From a virus, in IMG/VR virus record IMGVR_UViG_3300037847_000167, positions 1-33,501 of that record: a stretch of 33,501 bases of DNA. One strand, given 5' to 3'. Made by a program: the position numbers and the translations under genes. Shown piece by piece: positions 1-9,507 of this stretch (positions are counted from its first letter, which is position 1; every line of letters starts with the position of its first letter). The notes under the pieces are model-generated. The model was not told the origin of the DNA. It worked only from the letters and a program-made list of their open reading frames with translations, and searched no databases.

Positions 1-1
1 A

Positions 2-157
2 GAGCTTGCAAAGGACATGGTCCGACCAGACGAGTTCCAAAAGGAAATGGACGCCGGGGTGCCCGATTATGATGGGGCACACTCCATAGCGTCCATGTTG
101 CGTTACTTTAGTTCAGTAACAGATGAGATGATGGATAAGTCAGGCGGGTATATCTAG
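2..157 (+). CDS. 3' end of an unknown plus-strand gene (partial)
   Basis: This is the only gene on the plus strand. The frame is open from the window edge to a TAG at 155-157 and gives 51 C-terminal residues, beginning ELAKDMVRPDEFQKEMDAG and ending MMDKSGGYI. The start lies outside the window. I do not recognise the family. The fragment is acidic to neutral with a plausible soluble composition, has no membrane segment, and reads like a real protein end rather than a shadow because no minus-strand gene covers it. Its stop overlaps the stop of the minus-strand gene at 154-426 within a CTAG palindrome, so two transcription arms converge here. It may belong to the early or DNA-metabolism arm of the phage, which is inference from position only. 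Confidence 0.65.
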   Translation, partial: ELAKDMVRPDEFQKEMDAGVPDYDGAHSIASMLRYFSSVTDEMMDKSGGYI

Positions 158-426
158 ATTACTTTTCTGCCTTTGAGAATGTCAGCCTGCGTGATTTGAC
201 CATCACCTGTCAGGTCCGGAAACTTGCCGCCCCTCTTCATGCCCATCATCGGCATCTTATTCTGCTGCATCTGCTGCTGCTTCTGCGTTGTTGACATCAT
301 GCCCCCCGCTTGAGCTTTCTTGCGGGGCTTTTTCTTTTGTGCCATGCCGCCGTACATCATCGGCTTACGCTTTGACATGCCACCATACATCATGGCCTTG
401 CGTTGGCCGTTGTTGTACTGCTTCAT
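154..426 (-). CDS. Met-rich basic protein with C-terminal EF-hand/dockerin-like loop
   Basis: The protein has 90 residues, 14 of them methionine, and is rich in Lys and Gln. The motif MMYGGM occurs twice (residues 12-17 and 23-28), followed by a KKKPRKK cluster and a Gln run. Residues 71-82 (DLTGDGQITQAD) fit a calcium-binding loop: D71, T73, D75, Q77, T79 and D82 sit at the six ligand positions, with Asp at position 12 as in dockerins. AGGAG lies 7 bases before the ATG, and ATGA overlaps the stop of the large gene upstream. It is the last gene of the minus-strand arm. I associate such proteins with marine phage structural regions, but their function is unknown. A virion or DNA-associated role is a guess. 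Confidence 0.8.
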   Translation of the reverse strand: MKQYNNGQRKAMMYGGMSKRKPMMYGGMAQKKKPRKKAQAGGMMSTTQKQQQMQQNKMPMMGMKRGGKFPDLTGDGQITQADILKGRKVI

Positions 427-3400
427 TCTATTACTCCTACGTTCTTGGGGTTTCTGCGCATCTGTTCGTACGCAAATTCTGGGTAAAATTCATCGAATGG
501 AAATACGGGCAGATTAGTTTGGCTGTAATCCATAGGGTCTGTCAGCATTTTTAATCGCACTCCAGACATACCGGGGAACATGACTTCTTTCGGTGGGCCT
601 ACATCGCGAGGTCGATCAAAAGTGCTTTCTGCTTTCACAAAGGCAACAACCAACCCGTTCACAAACTCTAGTTCCTGCTGGATAGATAGAGGCTTACCAC
701 TCTCTAGCATGTCTACAAATGCCTTGCCCACTTTGGGATCAGTCAAAGCTGCTTGGATTATACTAAAGTTCGCAATCCGCATCCGCTGCAGAATCGATTC
801 AGTTATGACGTATTGCGGTCCAATCACATCGCGGTTGACAGCGTAAAAGCGAGAGATATAGCTTTCAACGGAGAAGTTACGGGGGATGCCTGTTACGCTA
901 GGCATACCCATGACTGACCCGTCCTTGTTCTTCATAAACCTAAACATAGCCATAGCTACGTCGTGTCGTTCTTTTCCGATAGTCTTGCGGACAAGAGCCT
1001 CTCTGTTTTTGTCGCCATAACCCAGTATGCTGCCCAGTGCGTTCACGTCGAAGTCAAACAGAGGTATCATTTGCTGCGGGTTCTTGACGTTAACACCGAA
1101 TTGACCTGTGGGCCGCATGACCAGACGGTGCATAGCAGACGCTACCATGTCGCCTAGATAGCCGTCTATTTCATCTTCAGTCAGTGACGATCCGTCTTCT
1201 CTTTTGATTCTGCTAAGAGATGTGCGGAAATTGTTTACAGCGGCATCTCCCCCCTGAAGAAGAGCTACGATCATCTCCTCGGGGTCTTTACCTGCCCCCG
1301 GGACAAACGGACGAAGCGCCGCTACGACAGAGTTCATGTCCCGCTCGTACAAATCTTTTTGTTTGTTCCACTCTGCACGCTTCTCGTTAATCAATATGTC
1401 TGCGTCTTGTTCTGTCTTTTTGTATACGCTATCTTTGAGAGAACCCGGGCCGTATGCCTTTGTTTCGAAGGTGTTCTTGCCCAGATTTGGAAATAGGTCT
1501 ACTTCTTCTCCGGCGTCGTTTACACCCTTCATCTTACTCTTCACACGCATCAACATATTGTCGATGGCGTTAACGTCCACGCCGGCACTTTCGCTTTCAT
1601 CAACCAGTGTCTGTAGCCATTGATTTAGATTTGCTTGTAACACCTCACTAAGAGCTTGTCCCTCGGGACTGTCGGGATTGATCTTTGGCTTGTCTTTGTA
1701 AGCTACACGGGGCACACCTGCTGCTTCTTCAAATGTTAGTATCAATTTATCGACATATTTTGCCGCCGCTTCATCTCCTGCTTGTGTGCCATCGCTCATG
1801 GCTTTAGACCAATCTAACCACTCCTCCGGGCCAAGCGGTAGACGTATGCCCATTGGGTGATTGCCATCTGGTGTTTTAGCCGCACGTCGTCCCCAGCCCA
1901 TCCACGAACTAAGAACAGGATTATCGTACCAAATGTTTTTGTAGTTCATAAATCCTTCACGGGCCTTCTTTCGAAATTCTATGACAGATTCTGTCATATT
2001 TGGACCCGTCTGAATGCGAAGTTCTCCGATGTCTACTTTGTTGCCTTCTGCGTCAAGCACGAATGCTTCGTCAAATTTTCTCTCCATCGCCTTCGCGAGA
2101 TTGCCGTACTTTCTCGCGGCAGTCGTATTCCCTGCGGCATTGGCTTTTTGTGCAAGTTCTCGGAATGAGGCGTTCATGCGACTGACTGCCAACATACTGA
2201 TGTTCAAGTTTGCAACTTCGAAGTCATTTGCTTTTGCAAGATATCGCTGATAACTTGCCGCAATCAATCCGTCTTTGTTTCCGGGAAGTTTTTTAAGACG
2301 ACGTAACTGATCAGCGAATCCGGGATCGTCTTTTGCCGCATCGACAGCCTCTTTGATTACTTCGTCTATATTTTCATCAGCGCCTTTGGACATGATGAAG
2401 AAGTCAATTGCTGCCTCGTTTGCGGTGTCAACTGTAGAGCGAGTGACCGTTGGAGACACGTCTTTCTTTGTCATAAAATTTAACAAAGATATATTGTCGT
2501 CTACTTCCAGTGTGTCCATGAAGTCAGCAATGAGATCACTTACGTCTGCTTTTGGACTGCCGCCGACTGGCACGATGTCGTTGTCTACAACACGGACGTA
2601 TGGCTGCTTGTCCATAACTCGGAAGGGTGCAGTGGCCTTTTCACGCGCACCAAAGTGTGCGATCTCTGTCCATGCGTGTAACAATTTAGGACCGGAGTCT
2701 AGTCGAGGAATAAATTTATCATCTCCCGGGCCTCCTACCGTAACGTCTCTTTGTGCAACTCGTAAACCTTTAGAGGGAAGGGTGTTGTCGATTGCCTTTT
2801 GTCCACCAGATACATCAACTAGGTCTGTGCGGTGCTTGGCGACACGATCCCTAAGAAGATTGAACGCTTCGCTCTTTCTTGCTTCTGCAATGCTGTTAAT
2901 GGCGGCAACGGTGTTGGCATCTTCCAGAACGTATCCCAGTTCTGCAAGCCTCTCCAGTGCCTGATCGAATCCCAGCATAGAGTTTGTAGATGTGCCTTGC
3001 AAGTCCTCTGACTGTCCGGAAGAGTTGTCAAGCATACGGTTCACTTTGATAGCCAGTTGACCCATCACAATCTCGATGTCCTTCTTGCGATCAATCATGC
3101 TAAGTTGTATGTAATCTATCCCCTCTTGTGCCATCTTGCGAATGGTATCGCCTGCACTCCCGTCCGGAAAGTTTTTGGTTGCCATTGACGCGAGAATCTT
3201 TTCCAAAGACGAATTCAACTGCTCTGACTGGGTTTGCAGATCAATTTTGTTGATAACATCTTCGTCAAAGTTACCCAACTTGCGTACGGCAATGTCTTGT
3301 TTGACTGTAGAATCCAACGCTTGCAGCACGGCAAGACCCGTCAATTGCCCTATGGTCATGTCTAACGTGTCGGCATCAATCTCCCCTGTTTGAAGCAACT

Positions 3401-5465
3401 CGTTACGCAGTTCATTCATGTAATTTACACGGGCAAGAATAGCTTCGCGATAGTTTGGATCAAAGGAGTTTATGTTCTCTGCAACCAGAGCAGCAAGATC
3501 GAGAGGCTTTTTACTTCCCGGCATCAACTTGGAAACAAAATCTTTTGCAACAGCGGGGCTTCCTGCCGTCATAGAGAATATTAACCCCGTAAATATTCCC
3601 ACAAGTTCTCCCACCTCTGGGTCACCACCCATTTCTGTGACAAGATTGTTGCCTGTTGCAGCACCTATAGTCATGTACACGTCTTGAGTTAAAGACTGTT
3701 GCAAGAAGGGTGGCATGTCTCCTCGTGCAACTTCGGCCATGAGATCGTGATTGTGCATCTGCAGCTTTTTGGTAAGAGCGTCAAACTCTGCTTGTTCCTT
3801 TTCAGTGAAAGGTCTGTCGTTATCGTCCTTGGCTCGTTGAAGCATTGCAGAGCGTCGTTCATACGTCCTGTCACGCTCTTGTATTACAGCTTGCGCTCTA
3901 ACACGCAAGTTTGGTGCCTTTGTAAGAGCTTCGTTCAAATCAGAACCTGCGTTCAATCGACTTACAAGTCCCATGCGTGCCCACTTGACTGGTCCGCGAC
4001 GACTGCCGAACAGTTTGTTCGATGATTGAATTACAAAACCGTAGAAAGGAGAATCGCCTATCTTCACAGGGATTTGTCCGCGCATACGCAGTGTTATAAA
4101 GTCGTTCACTAGGTCAATAGAATCTTCTGCACCCTCTGCAATTCTGCGCGTGCGATATTCATTAAATGCGGCATACTCCCTCTTTGCCAGATTTGTTTTA
4201 CGAAGGGCTGCCAACAGCGAGGGACCAAACGTCTCTACTGCCGCTCCCGCTGTGCTTACACCGATTCCCAAATCATATCGTGCAAGATACTGGGCAAGAG
4301 GCAAATCTATTTCCACGCCGCGATTTGCAAGTTGGAACATTAGCTCGTGGGAGTAGCTAGGGAGGATTTTACCCATCTTTTCTTGACGTGCAATCGAACT
4401 GAATGGACCTACCTCGGGTATCGACGGTATGCTAAGTGTTTTATCAAGAACTTTACTGATCGCCTGTGAGCCTTCGAATACGAGGTATCCAGCCGCGTCT
4501 ATTGCAAAACGAACGGCGGGTCTGCCATATTCTGCTGCAACTCGTCCAAAGTCAGTGCCCGACTGATTTTTTGCAAGCATGTAGTCAATGATACCCAGAC
4601 GGGTTCTGTCGTCTTTTAGATACGGATACTTATCGCTCAGAGCCACTAAGTTCTGTGCCAACACGGTTATGGCTTCAGCATCTCGTAGCTCTGGCTCTGC
4701 AAAATTAGGAACGGTAAATGTAAGATAATCAAATCCCAACGCCTCGTCACCTGCGGTGGGTGGTATGCCGACATCGAGCTTCGGCACCTTTAACTGTATA
4801 CGCATTTGACGAGCTTTGTAATCTCTGGGTTTGCCAATGCGATTTGCGATACCCATGTCATAGGGTATGGTTGTAATTAAATCCTCTTCTGCCCCGGGAA
4901 CCTCGGTGTAAAAAGAGACTGCGCCCATTTGATTGGCAAATCGGACTCTCTCGTCAAAGTTGCGATCCCCAAATTCGAACACTTGTCCATCGCCTTTACC
5001 GGGAGTTCTTTCTCGCGTGCGAAAACCTGTGTAACTTTCTATGTCTGCGCGAAAATCGGCGTCAGATATATCGTACACATCCTCCAGCCCTACGATGGGC
5101 GCGATTTTGTTTATGAACATCAGGTTGGGTTCGATTTTGGCTGGCTGCATTGTCCCGGGAACTAGTCCGGGTTCGTATGTGATTGTAGGTTGACCATACG
5201 CTGGTGCGCCATACGGGACAGCGGGTCCGGATTCTAAAAGTCCGCCGCCTTTTTGTCTTTTCATCTCCTGTTCTAATGCTAACTGTTGATTCTCGTTGAG
5301 CATCGGATCAACAGTCTTATACATGTTTACTTCTTTGTCGAAGTCCTGTATCTCAAACGGACCACCCGGAGAGGCTACGGCAAGAGGGCTGCCACTACCG
5401 CTGGCTTGCATACGCCGCAGAAACTCGACTTGCGACTCTTCTGTGGTCATCTCGGGTTCAGTCAT
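423..5465 (-). CDS. Giant (about 1680 aa) putative internal virion/ejection protein
   Basis: This is the largest gene in the window. The sequence is mostly helical and charged throughout, with only short hydrophobic stretches, for example VGIFTGLIFSMTAGSPAVA in the first half. No catalytic motif was recognised. Position and size recall the large internal core protein of T7-like podoviruses (gp16), which is ejected into the host to help DNA cross the envelope. The gene follows tail tube, fibre and smaller core-type genes. An ATG at 5483 would extend it by 6 residues, but GAGG stands 9 bases before the ATG at 5465 and the upstream one has no ribosome site. It overlaps the preceding gene by 8 bases. 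The ejection role rests on synteny, since no sequence match was visible. Confidence 0.8.
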   Translation of the reverse strand: MTEPEMTTEESQVEFLRRMQASGSGSPLAVASPGGPFEIQDFDKEVNMYKTVDPMLNENQQLALEQEMKRQKGGGLLESGPAVPYGAPAYGQPTITYEPGLVPGTMQPAKIEPNLMFINKIAPIVGLEDVYDISDADFRADIESYTGFRTRERTPGKGDGQVFEFGDRNFDERVRFANQMGAVSFYTEVPGAEEDLITTIPYDMGIANRIGKPRDYKARQMRIQLKVPKLDVGIPPTAGDEALGFDYLTFTVPNFAEPELRDAEAITVLAQNLVALSDKYPYLKDDRTRLGIIDYMLAKNQSGTDFGRVAAEYGRPAVRFAIDAAGYLVFEGSQAISKVLDKTLSIPSIPEVGPFSSIARQEKMGKILPSYSHELMFQLANRGVEIDLPLAQYLARYDLGIGVSTAGAAVETFGPSLLAALRKTNLAKREYAAFNEYRTRRIAEGAEDSIDLVNDFITLRMRGQIPVKIGDSPFYGFVIQSSNKLFGSRRGPVKWARMGLVSRLNAGSDLNEALTKAPNLRVRAQAVIQERDRTYERRSAMLQRAKDDNDRPFTEKEQAEFDALTKKLQMHNHDLMAEVARGDMPPFLQQSLTQDVYMTIGAATGNNLVTEMGGDPEVGELVGIFTGLIFSMTAGSPAVAKDFVSKLMPGSKKPLDLAALVAENINSFDPNYREAILARVNYMNELRNELLQTGEIDADTLDMTIGQLTGLAVLQALDSTVKQDIAVRKLGNFDEDVINKIDLQTQSEQLNSSLEKILASMATKNFPDGSAGDTIRKMAQEGIDYIQLSMIDRKKDIEIVMGQLAIKVNRMLDNSSGQSEDLQGTSTNSMLGFDQALERLAELGYVLEDANTVAAINSIAEARKSEAFNLLRDRVAKHRTDLVDVSGGQKAIDNTLPSKGLRVAQRDVTVGGPGDDKFIPRLDSGPKLLHAWTEIAHFGAREKATAPFRVMDKQPYVRVVDNDIVPVGGSPKADVSDLIADFMDTLEVDDNISLLNFMTKKDVSPTVTRSTVDTANEAAIDFFIMSKGADENIDEVIKEAVDAAKDDPGFADQLRRLKKLPGNKDGLIAASYQRYLAKANDFEVANLNISMLAVSRMNASFRELAQKANAAGNTTAARKYGNLAKAMERKFDEAFVLDAEGNKVDIGELRIQTGPNMTESVIEFRKKAREGFMNYKNIWYDNPVLSSWMGWGRRAAKTPDGNHPMGIRLPLGPEEWLDWSKAMSDGTQAGDEAAAKYVDKLILTFEEAAGVPRVAYKDKPKINPDSPEGQALSEVLQANLNQWLQTLVDESESAGVDVNAIDNMLMRVKSKMKGVNDAGEEVDLFPNLGKNTFETKAYGPGSLKDSVYKKTEQDADILINEKRAEWNKQKDLYERDMNSVVAALRPFVPGAGKDPEEMIVALLQGGDAAVNNFRTSLSRIKREDGSSLTEDEIDGYLGDMVASAMHRLVMRPTGQFGVNVKNPQQMIPLFDFDVNALGSILGYGDKNREALVRKTIGKERHDVAMAMFRFMKNKDGSVMGMPSVTGIPRNFSVESYISRFYAVNRDVIGPQYVITESILQRMRIANFSIIQAALTDPKVGKAFVDMLESGKPLSIQQELEFVNGLVVAFVKAESTFDRPRDVGPPKEVMFPGMSGVRLKMLTDPMDYSQTNLPVFPFDEFYPEFAYEQMRRNPKNVGVIE

Positions 5466-8400
5466 CACCATTTTCCTCGGCATCGTCAGGATTATTTTTC
5501 TGTTCGAGCTTCATAAATTGTTCGTATAGTTCGGGGAACTTAGCTTTTGCCTTTTCTGCAGTTCCAATTCCACTAGGCATCGCACCCTTTTGATTCGGCT
5601 GTGTGGCTACAAATCTACCAAATGCCTGCGCATCATAGACAACCTCCACGGGTCCGGTATCTGGTGCCGTGCCCCCCGCGCCGTCCATTCTAAGATACGA
5701 TGCTGCAGCGTTGATATCGTTATAGATTGTGACGCGATAGGGATCACCCGCTGATCTTTCAAGTTCCTGATATTTCAGTGCCGCATGTTTCTGTGCAGGA
5801 CTGCCGCTGCCTATTGCAGAATCAATGACAGATATACGTAGCATCATGGATTTAGCTGCGCGGACTGCGGCAAGTTCCTTTTCAGGTGTAGTGATTCCGT
5901 CAAAGTTAAATGCGTTCAGCATGTTTTCAACGTCTTGGTCAGAAATCGTACGGCCACCTGTGCCGCCCTGAATGGCTGCGGCCATCTGATATGCAGCGAG
6001 GTACATGTATAGCTTGCGGGTAGCAAGGATGTTCTTTGCCACGCCATTTTCAGCGACAGAGTCGTCACCAAGATCGGCTATAATCCCGTCAAGTATTCTT
6101 CGGTTGTTTTCTCTGGCTTTTCTGTTTTCATCTACGGTGCCACGTCCTGCCTTTGCAGCCTCTTCGGGAGACATGACCAGCCCCATGGCACGAGAGTAAC
6201 TAGACTCTGCAACGCCCACTGCATCTTTAATCTCCAGTATGGGCTTTCCCCGTATGAAATTAACGCCCTTGTTAACAAAGTACAGCAGCCCGTCTACGCC
6301 AGATATAAGTTTAGCTTCCGTCATGGTCATATTGATCATGCGGTTTGACGGCAAACCTGTTTCAGGGTCTGGCATAAAGTAAGATGCTTCAATGTTAAGA
6401 AGCGTCTGAAAAGCCTGTGTTGCTGCACCTGCAGATTGTTGGGCACTAGAAATAACATCTTGCATGTTCTTACCGGCGTATACCCTGCGGAACATTTTTT
6501 CAGATGTGGTGTCTGAGAGAGGCACTAGATTCATAATTATGTCCATGCCCCCTTGGGGATCACGAACGACTGTGCCCGGAATCATACCCGGACGAGTTGA
6601 TGCAGTCATAAATTCGTTTGCAATTTCAGTGCGATCTCGGGTATCTATTTGAGATGTGTTTGCACGAAGCTCGTGGGGGGTCAACATGTTTACAAACGCA
6701 TCTAGTTGTGTTCCCCCTCCCGACACTGGCATACTCTCCAGTCTGTCAATGAAGTTCAACCTGTAGTGGAAGTCATCCATTACACGATACGGTTCTCCTG
6801 ATCTCGTGTATTTGATAACATCTTCTCGGCCCAGACCAGAAGTTTTGTAACTAACAAAGTTAGGGATATTGTTCTCCACCACACCTACTCGCCGTAAAGC
6901 CGCTAATGTAGGGCCGTGCTTCTGATCGGGGAAAGGCATTTGCGCTACAAATTTTAATTCTTGGCCGTCTTGAGTGTACTTTATTTCCTGTGGAATGACA
7001 GTGTTTGTTCTTTCATTCCGAGATATCTCGTCTCGATCAACAGCCGCATTTGCTTGTGTTTTAACATCGAACGCCTGTTCTAACGCTTCGCGTATCCCGG
7101 GGACACTTTCTAAGCCGCTTGCAACTCGAAATGCGTAGTCATCAATCGGATTTATCAAGTCGGCAACAGAAGAGATTTTCATTCCCGACTGGGGATCAAC
7201 GCTTGCCTCTGCGTGCAGAGCTACTACTCGATTTGCGAGAAGGTTCACCCACTGATCGTAAGCGGTGGATCGAGTCGCGGCATCCCCCGTTATCATAGCG
7301 CCCATTTTCTTGAACACTTCGGGACGATTGTAGTAATCCATCACCATGTAGTCCACTTGTTCCCGTGTTCCGAATTTGGAATCGGCTGGATATCCTACCT
7401 TCACTTCTGTTTCGTCGTCGCCCGGAAGGAATTTTCCAGTAACGCCAATTATTCCATCGCTGGCATTTTTAGCGGCGTTCTTGGACTTGCCGGTGGTGTC
7501 GCTCTTTGCCTCTATATACTTTACGACATTGCCTTTGCCATCACGGATTAGTCTTTTTAGGTTGCCAGCTTGGTATTTTTCAATATCCTCTGGGCTTGCA
7601 GAGGACATGAATTCGTCGAAAGGTACATACTTCTTTTTATTGGGGTCAAATATCTCTTCGGTTTGTCCCTCTTTCTTTGCCTCTGGCTTTAGAAGTTTCA
7701 TCTCTCCTATGCTAACCGGCATATCATCTTCATAGTCTACCTTGCGCTTTTCGATTTTAGCTGTGGGATTATTTTTGTCACGATACTCTGTTGCTGCCAG
7801 TTCAGACCTAAATGTAACTGTGCTACCAGAGCGAGTTGATACAGTATATTCGAAGCCTGATGTTTTCTTTGGATCGGGTTTATCTTGCCCGGCGAACAGA
7901 ACTGTTTTACTTTTGACCGTGCCGTCTGGGTCGTAGTTGATGGTGAATACCTCTTTTGTGTTATCTTGTTGGTATCTTTTTCTAGCTTCTGCTACACTTT
8001 TTACGATATCGTCACCGTAGTATACTTCTACTTTACCCTTCTCGGTTTGCACTTTCGCTTCGTGTATTGTTTCAATGTCTCCCGTTTTTGAACTGATCTT
8101 GTACAGACCTGCGTCCTTATCCTTTTCGTATGCTTCTTTTCCACGGATGGGACTATTGGTTGTGTATCCCCCGACTACATACGTAAATTCTTCTGGACGT
8201 TCCACACCAGCAATCGCTACGGATACCTTGCCATTTTTGTCAATTTGACGAAGGGGTTCACTTCTGTCACTTTCCATCCATGCCTTCTCTGCCTCTGCAA
8301 ATGTGGAGTAGGGGTTTCCGTCAAGACTGTATGTAGATGACTCGCCCTTATCTTCTACTATGACTCCGAGCGACTTTAGAATGGCGTTATCGAACAACTC

Positions 8401-8961
8401 GTACCCACCCTCGGGCTTGGTGAAGCCTACGTGTGGAAACCCTCTGTCTATGGCGTCTCCCAAGAAAGTCCCCATATTTACAAATTGTTCTTCAGATGTC
8501 GCTCCCGGAAATTCTATTTGACCCATGATCGGAACTTGTTCTCCTGCGGCGGGTCCAGCAGTCGCAGTTACGTTCGGACCCCTGCCAATAAACGGGCCAT
8601 ACTTAGTTTGAGGGGCTGCTGCGCGTACTGCGGAATCCATGCGACCTGCTTGACGACCCAGAACGTATTCTTGATTAGTCATAAAAGATTTAGTATCTTT
8701 GTTGTAATACACTTTCTGGGGAGTAAACGGCTTATCGGGAATTTTCTGGGGTTGATTGTTGCCTACTTGAAACGTATGGATACGAGCAAACTTAGCGTAC
8801 TCGGGATCACTAGCCTTGACACGTGCCATTTGTCTACCGGCAGCGTCCTCTCCAAAGTAGTATGTTGTGCCTGCCTCTCTTTTAGCAGCCTCTACCATTT
8901 CTAAACTTTTATTTGAAGCGTGCATACGGCTTGCCGCATATGCCAACAATACTAGAGACAT
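5458..8961 (-). CDS. Large (1167 aa) putative internal virion protein
   Basis: The N-terminus begins MSLVLLAYAASRMHASNKS, a short hydrophobic stretch followed by charged sequence. The first half (about residues 150-500) looks beta-rich, with repeated short segments such as YVVGGYTT, EVYYGDDIVKS and FRSELAATEYRDK that suggest small repeated domains. The second half is helical and ends in an acidic tail (DDAEENGDD). No enzyme motif was recognised. Its place before the giant gene matches the order of T7 gp14-gp15-gp16, so it could be an ejected core protein. The start codon overlaps the upstream stop as TAATG, with AAGGGG 7 bases before it. Family unknown; virion role inferred from position. Confidence 0.8.
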   Translation of the reverse strand: MSLVLLAYAASRMHASNKSLEMVEAAKREAGTTYYFGEDAAGRQMARVKASDPEYAKFARIHTFQVGNNQPQKIPDKPFTPQKVYYNKDTKSFMTNQEYVLGRQAGRMDSAVRAAAPQTKYGPFIGRGPNVTATAGPAAGEQVPIMGQIEFPGATSEEQFVNMGTFLGDAIDRGFPHVGFTKPEGGYELFDNAILKSLGVIVEDKGESSTYSLDGNPYSTFAEAEKAWMESDRSEPLRQIDKNGKVSVAIAGVERPEEFTYVVGGYTTNSPIRGKEAYEKDKDAGLYKISSKTGDIETIHEAKVQTEKGKVEVYYGDDIVKSVAEARKRYQQDNTKEVFTINYDPDGTVKSKTVLFAGQDKPDPKKTSGFEYTVSTRSGSTVTFRSELAATEYRDKNNPTAKIEKRKVDYEDDMPVSIGEMKLLKPEAKKEGQTEEIFDPNKKKYVPFDEFMSSASPEDIEKYQAGNLKRLIRDGKGNVVKYIEAKSDTTGKSKNAAKNASDGIIGVTGKFLPGDDETEVKVGYPADSKFGTREQVDYMVMDYYNRPEVFKKMGAMITGDAATRSTAYDQWVNLLANRVVALHAEASVDPQSGMKISSVADLINPIDDYAFRVASGLESVPGIREALEQAFDVKTQANAAVDRDEISRNERTNTVIPQEIKYTQDGQELKFVAQMPFPDQKHGPTLAALRRVGVVENNIPNFVSYKTSGLGREDVIKYTRSGEPYRVMDDFHYRLNFIDRLESMPVSGGGTQLDAFVNMLTPHELRANTSQIDTRDRTEIANEFMTASTRPGMIPGTVVRDPQGGMDIIMNLVPLSDTTSEKMFRRVYAGKNMQDVISSAQQSAGAATQAFQTLLNIEASYFMPDPETGLPSNRMINMTMTEAKLISGVDGLLYFVNKGVNFIRGKPILEIKDAVGVAESSYSRAMGLVMSPEEAAKAGRGTVDENRKARENNRRILDGIIADLGDDSVAENGVAKNILATRKLYMYLAAYQMAAAIQGGTGGRTISDQDVENMLNAFNFDGITTPEKELAAVRAAKSMMLRISVIDSAIGSGSPAQKHAALKYQELERSAGDPYRVTIYNDINAAASYLRMDGAGGTAPDTGPVEVVYDAQAFGRFVATQPNQKGAMPSGIGTAEKAKAKFPELYEQFMKLEQKNNPDDAEENGDD

Positions 8962-9494
8962 TAGGCTACCCCTTGATCCTCGGTGTTAAGAAAGTTAGGC
9001 TCTGCTGGTTTCTCCGGACGAGGAGTCGCGTTCAACTCCTGTGCCCGAGTTTCGGCGTTGATGTATTCATTCATGGCGCTGAATAGCTCCGGGTTGCGTT
9101 CTTTAAGGATTGCGAAGAAGTTGTCCTCGGACACGGCAGAGGGAGTATCCTGACTTATAAACAACTTTGGTTCAAAACCCTCGTCATTCGCAATACCCAA
9201 AAGAAAAATGGCAATAGCTGGCTTGATTAGCTCTGCTACATCGGGGGTAAAAGCTCCTGCTGTAAACCCCTTGAATGCAACTTGTGATACTAATTCCTCG
9301 ACAGTTACCCCCGCCAACATAAGTTTGGACATGTCCTCCCGCATCTGTGGAGTGTCCATCTGCCCTACGACGAAATCTATTGCATCGTCGGGATCGGGGT
9401 ATTCCGGCGGATTCTCCCACGGCCACTTGCCGGGTTCGTCTGTCAAAGAGTGTCCCGGAGGTGCGGCTAGAGGTGTAATTTTATCAAGAGCCAT
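8961..9494 (-). CDS. Conserved phage protein, probable virion-associated (177 aa)
   Basis: The protein starts MALDKITPLAAPPGHSLTDEP and continues with a Pro-rich segment (PWENPPEYPDPDDA), then a helical body including KLMLAGVTVEELVSQVAFKG and PDVAELIKPAIAIFLLGIA. I have the impression that this start and the AGVTVEELV region recur in marine phages, always near structural genes, but I know no function. There is no signal peptide, and one moderately hydrophobic helix at about residues 90-101. The GAGG at 8 bases before the ATG supports the start. It is coupled to the 1167-residue gene by a TAATG overlap, which suggests that the two products are made together and may act in the same particle. 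Confidence 0.75.
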   Translation of the reverse strand: MALDKITPLAAPPGHSLTDEPGKWPWENPPEYPDPDDAIDFVVGQMDTPQMREDMSKLMLAGVTVEELVSQVAFKGFTAGAFTPDVAELIKPAIAIFLLGIANDEGFEPKLFISQDTPSAVSEDNFFAILKERNPELFSAMNEYINAETRAQELNATPRPEKPAEPNFLNTEDQGVA

Positions 9495-9507
9495 ATCGTT
9501 TGCCTCG

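Noticed and set aside
2353-2964. 203-codon plus-strand frame opposite the giant gene
   Set aside because: Antisense shadow of a continuous minus-strand gene; no independent evidence.
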